A stretch of DNA of 64,000 nt, taken from JAWWOW01 sp033851265. GTDB lineage: Bacteria > Actinomycetota > Actinomycetes > JAWWOW01. Shown one piece after another: positions 54,595 through 62,308 of the stretch. The translations under genes were made by a program, and so were the position numbers. The stretch covers positions 103,450 through 167,449 of the forward strand of contig JAWWOW010000023.1 of NCBI GenBank assembly GCA_033851265.1, in the 5' to 3' direction. The notes under the pieces are model-generated. The model was given only the letters and a program-made list of their open reading frames with translations, was not told the DNA's origin and did not search any database. How positions within the stretch are numbered: the first letter of the stretch is position 1; the number at the start of each line of letters is the position of its first letter.

Positions 54595-56799
54595 GTGCCG
54601 GACTTGTCTGATCGGAATGGTGGGCGCCGCCGCGTCTTGAGTGTGTGGGCGACGAGTGGGCTGTTCGCTGGCGTCCTGGTTCTGACCGCTAGTTCTGGGG
54701 CAGCCGTCGTTCCGCCGGCTAGCACGGAGCGGGTTAGTGTGGACACGGCCGGCGGCGACGCCAACGGCAACAGCTCCGGGGCGTCGGTCAGCGCCGACGG
54801 TCAACGCGTCGCGTTCGAATCGTTGGCGTCGGACCTGGTCGCCGGCGACGGCAACGCGACCAGCGACGTGTTCGTCCGGGACCTGAGCAGCGGGACCACG
54901 ACCCGGGTCAGTGTGGACACCGCAGGCGGGGACCCCAACAACGCCAGCTGGGCGCCGTCGATCAGCGCCGACGGTCAACGCGTCGCCTTCTACTCGGACG
55001 CGTCGGACCTGGTCGCTGGCCAAGGGAACGGGAGAAACGTGTTCGTCCGGGACCTGAGCAGCGGGACCACGACCCGGGTCAGTGTGGACACCGCCGGCGG
55101 GGACCCCAACAACGCCAGCTTCTCACCGTCGATCAGCGCCGACGGTCAGAGCGTCGCGTTCTCCTCGGCGGCGTCGGACCTGGTCGCCAACGACGGCAGC
55201 AGCCGGGGCAGCGACGTGTTCGTCCGAGACCTGAGCAGCGAGACCACGACCAAGGTCAATGTGGACACCGCCGGCGGGGACTCCGAGAGCGGCAACTGGC
55301 CACACGTCTACAACCCGTGCGACAAACCGTCGATCAGCGCCGACGGTCAGCGCGTCGCGTTCTGCGCATACGCGCCGGACCTGGTCGCCGGCGACGGCAA
55401 CGGGCACAGCGACGTGTTCGTCCGGGACCTGGGCAGCGGGACCACGACCCGGGCCAGTGTGGACACCGCCGACGGGGACCCCGACAGCGACAGCTTCATG
55501 CCCTCGATCAGCGCCGACGGTCAGCGCGTCGCGTTTTACTCGTTGGCGTCAGACCTGGTCGCCGGCGACGGCAACGGGACCGACGACGTGTTCGTCCGGG
55601 ACCTGGGCAGCGCGACGACGACGCGGGTCAGTGTGGACACCGCGGGCGGGGACGCCGACAGCTACATCCCCGCCTACTACGGGCCGGCGATCAGCGCCGA
55701 CGGTCAGCGCGTCGCGTTCGGCTCGAACGCGTCGGACCTGGTCGCCGGCGACGGCAACGAGACCTGGGACGTGTTCGTCCGGGACCTGGGCAGCGAGACC
55801 ACGACCCGGGCCAGTGTGGACACCGCCGGCGGAGACCCCGACAGCGCCAGCTTCGAGCCGTCGATCAGCGCCGACGGTCAGACCGTCGGGTTCGGCTCGT
55901 TCGCGTCGGACCTGGTCGCCGGCGACGGCAACGGGGTCGACCCGGTCACCGGGTTGCTGTCCAGAGACGTTTTCGTTCGGCACCTTGCTCCGGGGGACAC
56001 TGACGGCGACAGGGTGGCAGACGCGGCGGACAACTGCCCGGCCGACCCCAACACTGACCAGGCGGACGCTGACAGCGACGGTGTCGGAGATGCGTGTGAT
56101 GCAGATAGCGCTCCGCCGTCGGTTGGTGTGATCACCGCTCCGGTGTTCGGGCCGCAGACCGACGACACGTTCAACACTGCGTGGACGGCTACCGACACCG
56201 AGTCCGGGGTGGCGAGCTACGACGTGCGCTACCGCACCGTCGGGGTGCCGGGATTCACGGCCTGGCACACCGCGACTACCGACACCGGCGCCAGCTTCAC
56301 CGGCGTGTCCGGCGCAAGTTACTGCTTCTCCGCCCGGGCCACCGACAACGAGGGTCACGTCGGCGCTTATGGTGCAGAGCGGTGCGCGGTCATGCCCATC
56401 GACGACGGTCAGTTGACCCGGGCCGGGATGTGGCAGACCCTCCACCAGGAGAACTTCTACAGAAACACGCTGTCGGTGTCCCGCCAGACCGGCGCCACGC
56501 TCACTCGGACCGGCGTCACCGCCCGCTTCCTCGGCGTGCTGGTCAGCATGGGCCCCAACGGCGGGTCGTTCCAAGCCCGGTTCAACGGCCGTTTGCTGAC
56601 CAAGTACGGCACCACCACGACGACGATCCCAACCAAGTGCGCCTGCGATGCCCCCATCCATCGGACGGTCATCGTGTTCAACCCGCTCAGCTCCACTCAG
56701 ACAGGCACCCTCGAGATCCGCGCCATGGGCAACAACCAGTGGATCGGCATCGACGGTTACTACGCCACCACCCTCGGCCCCCCCGCGCCGCCCACGTAA
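54595..56799 (+). CDS. Secreted seven-repeat beta-propeller protein with TSP3 and FN3-like parts
   Basis: About 734 residues. Signal peptide (VLSVWATSGLFAGVLVLTAS). Then seven repeats of 57-68 residues built on SADGQRVAFxSxASDLVAGD and DVFVRDLxSxTTTRVSVDTA, a PD40/TolB-type propeller with one repeat per blade. Next, DTDGDRVADAADNCPADPNT and DADSDGVGDACD are calcium-binding thrombospondin type-3 repeats. An FN3/Ig-like unit (WTATDTESGVASYDVRYRTV) and a C-terminal beta domain (GMWQTLHQENFYRNTLSVSR) follow. A cell-surface binding or adhesion role is likely. GTG 54595 is chosen because of an upstream GGGGAG. Confidence 0.85.
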   Translation: MPDLSDRNGGRRRVLSVWATSGLFAGVLVLTASSGAAVVPPASTERVSVDTAGGDANGNSSGASVSADGQRVAFESLASDLVAGDGNATSDVFVRDLSSGTTTRVSVDTAGGDPNNASWAPSISADGQRVAFYSDASDLVAGQGNGRNVFVRDLSSGTTTRVSVDTAGGDPNNASFSPSISADGQSVAFSSAASDLVANDGSSRGSDVFVRDLSSETTTKVNVDTAGGDSESGNWPHVYNPCDKPSISADGQRVAFCAYAPDLVAGDGNGHSDVFVRDLGSGTTTRASVDTADGDPDSDSFMPSISADGQRVAFYSLASDLVAGDGNGTDDVFVRDLGSATTTRVSVDTAGGDADSYIPAYYGPAISADGQRVAFGSNASDLVAGDGNETWDVFVRDLGSETTTRASVDTAGGDPDSASFEPSISADGQTVGFGSFASDLVAGDGNGVDPVTGLLSRDVFVRHLAPGDTDGDRVADAADNCPADPNTDQADADSDGVGDACDADSAPPSVGVITAPVFGPQTDDTFNTAWTATDTESGVASYDVRYRTVGVPGFTAWHTATTDTGASFTGVSGASYCFSARATDNEGHVGAYGAERCAVMPIDDGQLTRAGMWQTLHQENFYRNTLSVSRQTGATLTRTGVTARFLGVLVSMGPNGGSFQARFNGRLLTKYGTTTTTIPTKCACDAPIHRTVIVFNPLSSTQTGTLEIRAMGNNQWIGIDGYYATTLGPPAPPT
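54730..55995 (+). repeat. Seven in-frame tandem repeats in the propeller gene
   Basis: Units of roughly 170-200 bases with long identical stretches, such as GTGTTCGTCCGGGACCTG and ATCAGCGCCGACGGTCA, recurring in every unit. The high nucleotide identity suggests recent duplication or continued recombination between blades. Confidence 0.85.
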
Positions 56800-56854
56800 C
56801 CCACAGCGGCCGACAACACCATCCGATCGAGTCGGAGTGCGGCACCGAGGTGGC

Positions 56855-57045
56855 GCCGTGCGAAGCAACACGGCCCGCGGTCTCCTGGAATCGGCGCGGT
56901 CGACCGTCGTCGCGCAACGCGATGGCTTCGTCGGCGAGGAGCGCGCCCGTGCGGTCGCGACAACCTCGGGCAGCCGGCCGGTGACGTTGTCCAGAGTCCG
57001 GGTGAAGAGCGAGATGTCCGAGCCGTGGCGATTCACTTCGAGGAC
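56855..57045 (-). pseudogene. Fragment of an ATP-dependent DNA ligase gene
   Basis: In the gene-free stretch 56800-57241 the minus strand reads VNRHGSDISLFTRTLDNVTG then RLPEVVATARA in one frame and, after a shift near 56942, ADEAIALRDDGRPRRFQETA then GRV in another. Together this is the nucleotidyltransferase core of LigB/LigC-type ligases (sulfate: FTRSLDDVT..PEVV...LDGEAIAL..DGRP.PFQ), with LDGE decayed to LADE. About 65 residues remain, without the catalytic lysine motif or any other domain. A dead remnant of a once complete gene. Confidence 0.6.
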
Positions 57046-57202
57046 GCGCAAGCACGCGCTCGAATCGCCTTGCTGCAAGCTCCAGAACCATCGCGATCCC
57101 GAGCCTCTTCTTCAGTCCTCTGCTCTGCTTCTGGCGGGGAAGCAAAGCGCAGCACCGACGCGGGTGTACCGAGAAGCCCGGCCCGCCAGACAGGTGTACG
57201 CG

Positions 57203-57232
57203 AAGTGGCGTTAGCGTCCGACGGTCGCGGAC
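57203..57232 (+). repeat. Array element c (30-base copy)
   Basis: AAGTGGCGTTAGCGTCCGAC and ten further bases are identical to 57654-57683. The copy borders the 3' end of the minus-strand gene at 57242. It has the left core word but no CCGGCGTTATCG. Confidence 0.7.
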
Positions 57233-57241
57233 AGCACACCG

Positions 57242-57562
57242 CTATTGATCGGGCTCGGTCTCACGATCCACCTGGATCTGCACCGCAGTCTCGAAGGGGA
57301 TGCCGATCTCGCGGCAGAGATCGAGGTACTTCATCTCCTGCAGCTGCTTCTGAAGCGTGTCAAAGTGGAGGGCCGCCACGTCCCAGTCCTCATGATCGAA
57401 AGCCACAACCTCAGCATGGGTGTCCCGCCTTCGGACCACCACTCGGGATCGAAGCGATGGAGAGCCAGCAACGAGCAGAGCCAAGACACCACGGAAAAAG
57501 CCCGCTATCAGCGACTTGCCTGCCGGCTCGTGGGTCACCTCGAGCCAATGGGCGGCTTCCAT
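57242..57562 (-). CDS. Small hypothetical protein with one hydrophobic segment
   Basis: 106 residues. KSLIAGFFRGVLALLVAGSP is a possible membrane segment, followed by RSRVVVRRRDTHAEVVAFDH and EIGIPFETAVQIQVDRETE. No family recognised. The gene is enclosed between two identical 30-base repeats (57203 and 57654), like a single-gene cassette. Confidence 0.5.
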   Translation of the reverse strand: MEAAHWLEVTHEPAGKSLIAGFFRGVLALLVAGSPSLRSRVVVRRRDTHAEVVAFDHEDWDVAALHFDTLQKQLQEMKYLDLCREIGIPFETAVQIQVDRETEPDQ

Positions 57563-57651
57563 TTACGCACGGTAAGGCCCACCCGTCAGAAAGGCCCAGC
57601 GATCAGCGAGACCGGCCAGAGCGCCGATCCCTACATCATCGATAGCGAACC

Positions 57652-57705
57652 AGAAGTGGCGTTAGCGTCCGACGGTCGCGGACGCGAAGTGCCGTTAGCG
57701 CCTAG
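57652..57705 (+). repeat. Array element d (30-base copy plus partial second copy)
   Basis: Contains the same 30 bases as element c at 57654-57683 and then AAGTGCCGTTAGCG at 57687-57700, a second left word. The stretch 57563-57911 holds only this element and a small minus-strand frame (57702-57800). Confidence 0.7.
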
Positions 57706-57800
57706 TTGGTCGTCAGCATGGTCTGCCCACGGCTACTGAAGGCGACGGTGAACTGTTCGCCGTCGGCGGCGAGTGTGGAGCGTTTCTGTTCCCAGGACAT
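57702..57800 (-). CDS. 32-residue open frame, possibly a gene stub
   Basis: ATG at 57798-57800 gives MSWEQKRSTLAADGEQFTVA then FSSRGQTMLTTN and a stop inside the right end of element d. Codon use looks coding. It may be the beginning of a longer gene cut off when the repeat element arrived, or a small protein. Low confidence. Confidence 0.3.
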   Translation of the reverse strand: MSWEQKRSTLAADGEQFTVAFSSRGQTMLTTN

Positions 57801-57911
57801 CGCGGAAATTGGTCCGGCTCTATGGCCAGTGTGGATAGTCGGACTAGCTAGATCGGGCTAAATTCGGCAGAACGCGCCCGGTTTGCGTGTGGTTGCTGCA
57901 AATCTGTCGAC

Positions 57912-59630
57912 ATGGGTCAATGTCGCACGCGAATCTGGATCGGCGTACTGGTCGGCGTTGTCGCCGGCACGGTGATGCCTTTGACACAGGTCACGAAGGC
58001 GATGGCGGCATCCCCGACCTACGTCGCTCGCGACCTCGGCACACTCGGCGGCCCAACGAGCGTGGCGAACGCCGTGGACGGACCCTTCGTGGTCGGCGAT
58101 TCCGAGCTGGCGCAAGGCGCGCGACATGCGTTTTCCTTCGATCTCGCGCTGCCCGAGGCCGCCGCGACGATGCAGGACCTGGGCACGTTGGGCGGAAACT
58201 ACAGCAGTGCTACGGCCTTGAGCGGCACGATCGCTGTTGGGCAGTCCAGCATCAGTAACGGCTTCATGCACGCATTCGCCGTGAACGTGGCCGTCCCGGT
58301 TCCCGTGATGGTCGACCTTGGAACGCTTGGCGGCTCGGGCTCTGAAGCTATGGATGTCAGCGGAACGATCGTGGTCGGCTCGGCCGCGACTTCCGACGAT
58401 GCGACAGGACATGCATTTGCTTACGACCTGGCCAACCCATTGCTCGGGATGCGCGATCTGCACACGTTCGGATCAGAGAGCACCGCGAAGGCTGTCGACG
58501 GCTCCATCGTCGTGGGTACCGCTGGCAGCGGGCGCGACCTCCGCGCGTTCGCCTATGACTTGACCAAACCGGAACAGGGCATGCTCGACCTGGGTACCTT
58601 GGGAGGCAGCACCAGCCAGGCTCGCGACGTCAGCGGCCATCTGGTGACCGGGGTGGCCGACCTACCCGGAAATACCGGTGTCGGAGCCTTCGTCTACGAC
58701 TTGGACCATCCCGAGCAAGGCATGCACAACCTCGGTACGCTGTATGCGGACGGCGACGCCACCTTGGGGAACGCGATCAGCGGGACAGTAGTCGTCGGCA
58801 ACTCCAACCCGCCGGGCAACCACAGCAGTTCCGCGTTCGCCTATGACCTCAGCAATCCCGACCAAGGAATGATCGCCCTCGGCGGCTCGAACGCCTACGG
58901 CGTCGACGGATCCTTCGTTACTGGCTATGGCGAGGTCTTCGATGGACGAACTACAACACACAGCGGGTTCGTATTCGACCTCAACGACCCCGCTGCTGGC
59001 CCCCATTATCTGCCCACACTGGGCGGCACTATGGGCGGAGCGGTCGGAAGTGTAGAAGGCGCCATCGTTGTCGGGTACTCCTCGACCCAGGCGAACCAGT
59101 CTTATCCCTACCATGCGGTTGCTTGGCGCGTCGACAACTCAACGCCGGTGCTCACCGTGTCGCCTCCCCCGACCGTCGATGCCACCAGCGCTCGCGGCGC
59201 CTCCGTCGCGTTCACGGCCTCAGCCGTTGACAAGTACGACGACTCGCCGCGCATCAGCTGTTCGAAGGCACCTGGAAGTACGTTTGCGATCGGAGCGACA
59301 CGGGTCAGCTGCATAGCACGAAACTGGGCCGGTTCGACATCGATAGCCCAGTCGTTCCTCGTGAATGTCCGCGGCGCAATCCCACAACTGCAAGGCCTGA
59401 TAGCCAGCGTTAAGGCGCTCGGGCTGGCCACCGCCGATACGACCAGATTGACCAGACCGCTCGACGCTGCAATCGCCTTCGCAACCACAGGGAAAAAAGT
59501 CGCCGCGAAATGGTCTCTTCTCGCCTTCCAACGGCAGACAGACCAGCTCGTTTCCAGCGACCACCTGCCGTCTACAACAGCCCAATCTTTGAACAGCAAG
59601 GCACGGCAGATTTCAGCCGTGCTCGGCTAA
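57912..59630 (+). CDS. Secreted HAF-repeat protein with C-terminal HYR-like domain
   Basis: 572 residues. Signal peptide (WIGVLVGVVAGTVMPLTQVT, ending AMAAS). About seven or eight HAF-type extracellular repeats follow, with DLGTLGG at the start and HAFxYDL or AFAYDL at the end (for example VDLGTLGGSGSEAMDVSGTI and GTAGSGRDLRAFAYDLTKPE). Residues about 412-500 resemble an HYR domain (VTVSPPPTVDAT-like, TASAVDKYDDSPRISCSKAP, FAIGATRVSCIARNWAGST). A helical tail closes it. Probably a surface protein; HAF repeats have no known activity. Confidence 0.8.
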   Translation: MGQCRTRIWIGVLVGVVAGTVMPLTQVTKAMAASPTYVARDLGTLGGPTSVANAVDGPFVVGDSELAQGARHAFSFDLALPEAAATMQDLGTLGGNYSSATALSGTIAVGQSSISNGFMHAFAVNVAVPVPVMVDLGTLGGSGSEAMDVSGTIVVGSAATSDDATGHAFAYDLANPLLGMRDLHTFGSESTAKAVDGSIVVGTAGSGRDLRAFAYDLTKPEQGMLDLGTLGGSTSQARDVSGHLVTGVADLPGNTGVGAFVYDLDHPEQGMHNLGTLYADGDATLGNAISGTVVVGNSNPPGNHSSSAFAYDLSNPDQGMIALGGSNAYGVDGSFVTGYGEVFDGRTTTHSGFVFDLNDPAAGPHYLPTLGGTMGGAVGSVEGAIVVGYSSTQANQSYPYHAVAWRVDNSTPVLTVSPPPTVDATSARGASVAFTASAVDKYDDSPRISCSKAPGSTFAIGATRVSCIARNWAGSTSIAQSFLVNVRGAIPQLQGLIASVKALGLATADTTRLTRPLDAAIAFATTGKKVAAKWSLLAFQRQTDQLVSSDHLPSTTAQSLNSKARQISAVLG

Positions 59631-59765
59631 TCCCGGCGACGAACAGACGAATAGGGCTCGATCCGGACCCGGTTGACCGGCGGGATGACCCGTGTTCAGC
59701 GACCAAGGCCGGGACCGTGGGCGATCATCCTGGCGGGAATAACACTGGTAGGAGACGCTCGCGCA

Positions 59766-59818
59766 TAAGTGCCGTTCTGTAAGGGCCGTTCGCGAGCATA
59801 GGATCCGGCATTATCGTT
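59766..59818 (+). repeat. Array element e (composite), leaderless promoter of the gene at 59824
   Basis: AAGTGCCGTTCTGT, then AAGGGCCGTTCGCG at 59781, then CCGGCATTATCGT. TATCGT at 59812-59817 is six bases before GTG 59824. The doubled left word is also seen in element l. Confidence 0.7.
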
Positions 59819-59823
59819 CGCTG

Positions 59824-60225
59824 GTGGGCTCTCGAACCATTGAGGCAGTCGTTGTGGATGAAGCCCCCACAAAGTTTGGCTTCCTAACCACGGACTTCGA
59901 CTTCGTCGGTCCGGAGATCACCGAAGATGCGGTGCTCTTTTACGGTCGAGACCTGGTGGTCAGCGTCAATGGGTACTCAGGACGCGAGCCCAGCGTGTGG
60001 ACTTCGTTGTCGGTAAAGCTCCCAACTGGAGAGCGAACGGCAGAGCTCTCGTTCGTGTACGTGCACCTCGCGCTTGGACCTGCCCAAGACGTGCCGAATG
60101 GAGCGGCGAGCGCACGCATCGCATCTGCTCGTCTGGATCGGCAATCAAGCGCCCTGCGCCGGGTGCTCCACGAGGCAGACCACGAAGCAATTCTCGCCGC
60201 GGTGGTCGCCTGTCACGGTCGATAA
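59824..60225 (+). CDS. Hypothetical protein
   Basis: 133 residues, soluble and acidic: RTIEAVVVDEAPTKFGFLTT, DAVLFYGRDLVVSVNGYSG, ERTAELSFVYVHLALG and a C-terminal helix RRVLHEADHEAILAAVVAC. The strand-rich first half and final helix suggest a single alpha+beta domain; small immunity-like proteins look similar, but this is only an impression. Leaderless-type GTG; its TAA stop lies inside element f. Confidence 0.55.
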   Translation: MGSRTIEAVVVDEAPTKFGFLTTDFDFVGPEITEDAVLFYGRDLVVSVNGYSGREPSVWTSLSVKLPTGERTAELSFVYVHLALGPAQDVPNGAASARIASARLDRQSSALRRVLHEADHEAILAAVVACHGR

Positions 60226-60262
60226 GGGCCGCTCCCGCGCGCAGGGTCCGGCATTATCGTGC
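60224..60262 (+). repeat. Array element f
   Basis: AAGGGCCGCTCCCG and TCCGGCATTATCGT at the standard interval. Here the ends form an inverted pair, CGATAA (60220-60225) and TTATCG (60254-60259), the first being also the stop region of the previous gene. Confidence 0.65.
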
Positions 60263-60286
60263 GTGCCAACGCTTAGGGAGGCTCAG

Positions 60287-60433
60287 GTGCAGGACCCTCG
60301 GCACGCTGAGGACCCAGACAAGTACCGAGATCTCGTACCTGGCGGCTTGGCACTAATCGTTCTCGCTGTGATCGTTTTCGTCGGCATGGCGGTCGTACTG
60401 ATCCTGCTCAACCCATGGACCTGGGCGAGCTAG
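60287..60433 (+). CDS. 48-residue single-pass membrane protein
   Basis: GTG 60287, five bases after GGGAGG, gives a charged N-terminus (VQDPRHAEDPDKYRDLVPGG) and one membrane helix (LALIVLAVIVFVGMAVVLIL) ending LNPWTWAS. A typical small membrane protein; function unknown. Confidence 0.5.
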   Translation: MQDPRHAEDPDKYRDLVPGGLALIVLAVIVFVGMAVVLILLNPWTWAS

Positions 60434-60453
60434 CCCCGTGCACGACGCTCCGT

Positions 60454-60492
60454 CAGGGCCGTTCGCGCGCACGATGCCCGGCGTTATCCGTC
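60454..60492 (+). repeat. Array element g
   Basis: CAGGGCCGTTCGCGCGC and CCCGGCGTTATCC at the standard interval, 35 bases before the membrane protein start at 60527. Confidence 0.65.
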
Positions 60493-60526
60493 GCTCAACT
60501 GCCTTCGAACGTGCCATATTTTGCAG

Positions 60527-60943
60527 GTGTTAAGGCGTCTTCTTTTGCCTTCGACTGCCGCTCGCTTGATGCTTCAGTGGGCCGTCTTGGCAGCCCTGGC
60601 CGCTGCCGAGATCGCCTGGTTGGTGTTCGGCAGCCGACCAAACTCTGCGGACCGCCTACTGGGCTGGGTGATGGTTTCGTGCGCAACCCTGGTAAGCGTG
60701 ACGTTGTTCGTCGCGTCTTATCGAGCTCGGATCTCGTACATCCGCCGTCATCCTGAAAAGCCACTAAGCCCACGTAGGGCCCGGCTCTATGCCGGGATCC
60801 AACGGAACATGGACAAGGTGGACGAGTTCAATCGGACGGCTGGTCCGGTGATCGGTATCAACCAGCCTCCCTGGATGCCACCCGCGTTCCCGCCGCCCCA
60901 CTTGCCCAAAACAGAATCCGATGACGAGCCACCGAACAAGTAG
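60527..60943 (+). CDS. Membrane protein with cytosolic Pro-rich tail
   Basis: 138 residues. Two membrane helices (LMLQWAVLAALAAAEIAWLV, LLGWVMVSCATLVSVTLFVA), a basic loop ASYRARISYIRRHPEKPLSP, a helix YAGIQRNMDKVDEFNRTAG and a Pro-rich end. GTG 60527 stands six bases after CATATT, a reasonable -10. Function unknown. Confidence 0.55.
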   Translation: MLRRLLLPSTAARLMLQWAVLAALAAAEIAWLVFGSRPNSADRLLGWVMVSCATLVSVTLFVASYRARISYIRRHPEKPLSPRRARLYAGIQRNMDKVDEFNRTAGPVIGINQPPWMPPAFPPPHLPKTESDDEPPNK

Positions 60944-60971
60944 GTACTGGGGAATTGGCCTACCGCACTAG

Positions 60972-61010
60972 AAGGGCCGATAGCGCGCACGAGTCCCGGT
61001 GTTATCGATC
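60972..61010 (+). repeat. Array element h
   Basis: AAGGGCCGATAGCGCGC and CCCGGTGTTATCGA at the standard interval. It lies between convergent genes, pointing into the 3' end of the minus-strand gene at 61035. Confidence 0.65.
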
Positions 61011-61034
61011 GGTCGTCGGATGGGTCGTGCGGCG

Positions 61035-61517
61035 TCAGCCCGGGTGAACCCCGGCAGCCGCGAGCGCCGCCAATGCCTGCGCGATCCCCGACCGTGGGTG
61101 AACTCCGATCACCGTGCGTCCAGCTCCGTCGCTGCTCGTCAGAACAATGGCGTCCCAAGTCAGGACGGGAAGGCCTGCCCATCCAGTTCGTTCTCGGTGC
61201 ATCGTCAAGTCACGGGCATCGAAGTGGTAGTCACAACCCAGGAAGACGCCCAACCTCCTGAAGGGAGCACCAAGTTCGACATCGACGGAGCCGGTTCGGA
61301 CCGTCATGCGGATACCGGCGGGTCCACCTTTGATGTCAACCCACGCACCCGCAGTACCCCGGACACGGGCACGCACTTGTTCGCGATAAATGATGGGCTG
61401 TGACGCCAGCCTGGTTCTAGTCTCGCGCCCGCGCCACCGTCGCACCTGTACCCGGCCGAACGCGAACACCAGCATCGCCAGGACGGCGAACGTGAAGATC
61501 ACATGGAAGGGCGGCAC
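61035..61517 (-). CDS. Single-pass membrane protein of unknown function
   Basis: 160 residues: one N-terminal membrane helix (FHVIFTFAVLAMLVFAFGRV), a basic stretch, then a soluble strand-rich part (WVDIKGGPAGIRMTVRTGSV, GVFLGCDYHFDARDLTMHRE, WDAIVLTSSDGAGRTVIGVH) ending in a helix IAQALAALAAAG. The soluble part resembles small PH-like domains of bacterial membrane proteins, tentatively. Confidence 0.55.
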   Translation of the reverse strand: MPPFHVIFTFAVLAMLVFAFGRVQVRRWRGRETRTRLASQPIIYREQVRARVRGTAGAWVDIKGGPAGIRMTVRTGSVDVELGAPFRRLGVFLGCDYHFDARDLTMHRERTGWAGLPVLTWDAIVLTSSDGAGRTVIGVHPRSGIAQALAALAAAGVHPG

Positions 61518-61582
61518 GCATCAAACTCTAGATCGCGAACGTGGCTGGAGCGGGCGCGAAGATGCGTTCGGGACCGCACTGG

Positions 61583-61615
61583 AAGGGCCGCGCGCGCACT
61601 GTACGCGGCGTTCTG
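61583..61615 (+). repeat. Array element i (four bases shorter)
   Basis: AAGGGCCGCGCGCGCAC and GCGGCGTTCTG; the interval is 20 rather than 24 bases and the right word has changed. It lies at the 3' end of the minus-strand gene at 61630. Confidence 0.5.
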
Positions 61616-61629
61616 AGCGGGTGGCCAAC

Positions 61630-61836
61630 CTAGGCCTTGTTGCGGATCCGTTGGTAGCGCTCGGACCGTTGCATCAGGCGCTCGACTGCGACGCGGTAAT
61701 CGTGCGAAGCGACTGGCACTGGTTTGCTCGGCTCTAATGGGCCTCGCAGACCGTCTCGCTCAGCTAGTCGGTCGATTTCCGCCTGTGCCTCGACTAGATC
61801 GCGAATTGCTTGCAACAGTTCCTCGTCGTCGCCCAC
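61630..61836 (-). CDS. 68-residue helical protein
   Basis: Short charged helices: EELLQAIRDLVEAQAEIDRL, then a loop (GPLEPSKPVPVASHD) and YRVAVERLMQRSERYQRIRN. Composition and frame look coding. Possibly a small coiled-coil adaptor; unrecognised. Confidence 0.45.
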   Translation of the reverse strand: MGDDEELLQAIRDLVEAQAEIDRLAERDGLRGPLEPSKPVPVASHDYRVAVERLMQRSERYQRIRNKA

Positions 61837-61895
61837 GTGCTGAAGCGTAAGGCAACGGGATGTACCGATCTGGACCGCCGTTCGCGTTCACTCCA

Positions 61896-61935
61896 GAAGC
61901 ACATCGCCGACGGTCGGGTGCCGGCGCTACCGAGT
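61896..61935 (+). repeat. Array element j (divergent)
   Basis: AGAAGCACATCG at the left and GCCGGCGCTACCGA at the right with the standard interval. The left word has lost GGGCC. TACCGA is 24 bases before the ATG at 61952. Confidence 0.4.
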
Positions 61936-61951
61936 GTCGGTCAGCCCATGG

Positions 61952-62287
61952 ATGATGATCGTCGTGGGAATCGTCGCATCGCTGCGAACACGAGATGGGA
62001 CGTCGATCGTCGGCCTCGCCGATCCCTCCGGCGGCACGTTCGACTCTGCTGGTGATTTCGACCGCCTGCTAGGAGCTGATCCGTCGCTGGGGGTGTGGTC
62101 GTCTATCGACCCGTTCGGTAGGACGGTAGTGGGACCCGGAGCCAGCTCAGCGCTGCTCGCGGAACTTGATCAGATCGAAGTCCAAGCTGAGCCGGGACCC
62201 GAGCAGAGGGGCGTCGCGCGTCTGCGTGTGTTGGCCGAGCAATGCGCCGGGGACAGGTCGCTGCAGCTTCACTTCGCCGGAGACTGA
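61952..62287 (+). CDS. Conserved-looking hypothetical protein
   Basis: About 111 residues: MMIVVGIVASLRTRDGTSIV, GLADPSGGTFDSAGDFDRLL, GVWSSIDPFGRTVVGPGASS, ALLAELDQIEVQAE and a final RSLQLHFAGD. A compact cytosolic alpha+beta protein that looks like a real conserved family, but it has no name I know. Start at ATG 61952 rather than GTG 61934, which would overlap the element's likely transcription start. Confidence 0.5.
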   Translation: MMIVVGIVASLRTRDGTSIVGLADPSGGTFDSAGDFDRLLGADPSLGVWSSIDPFGRTVVGPGASSALLAELDQIEVQAEPGPEQRGVARLRVLAEQCAGDRSLQLHFAGD

Positions 62288-62308
62288 CCCCTGACAGGGT
62301 CCCGAACA

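Noticed and set aside
55549..57078. 509-codon minus-strand frame opposite the propeller gene
   Set aside because: It is a shadow of the repeat-rich gene. Only its first about 35 codons have meaning, as the DNA ligase remnant reported separately.
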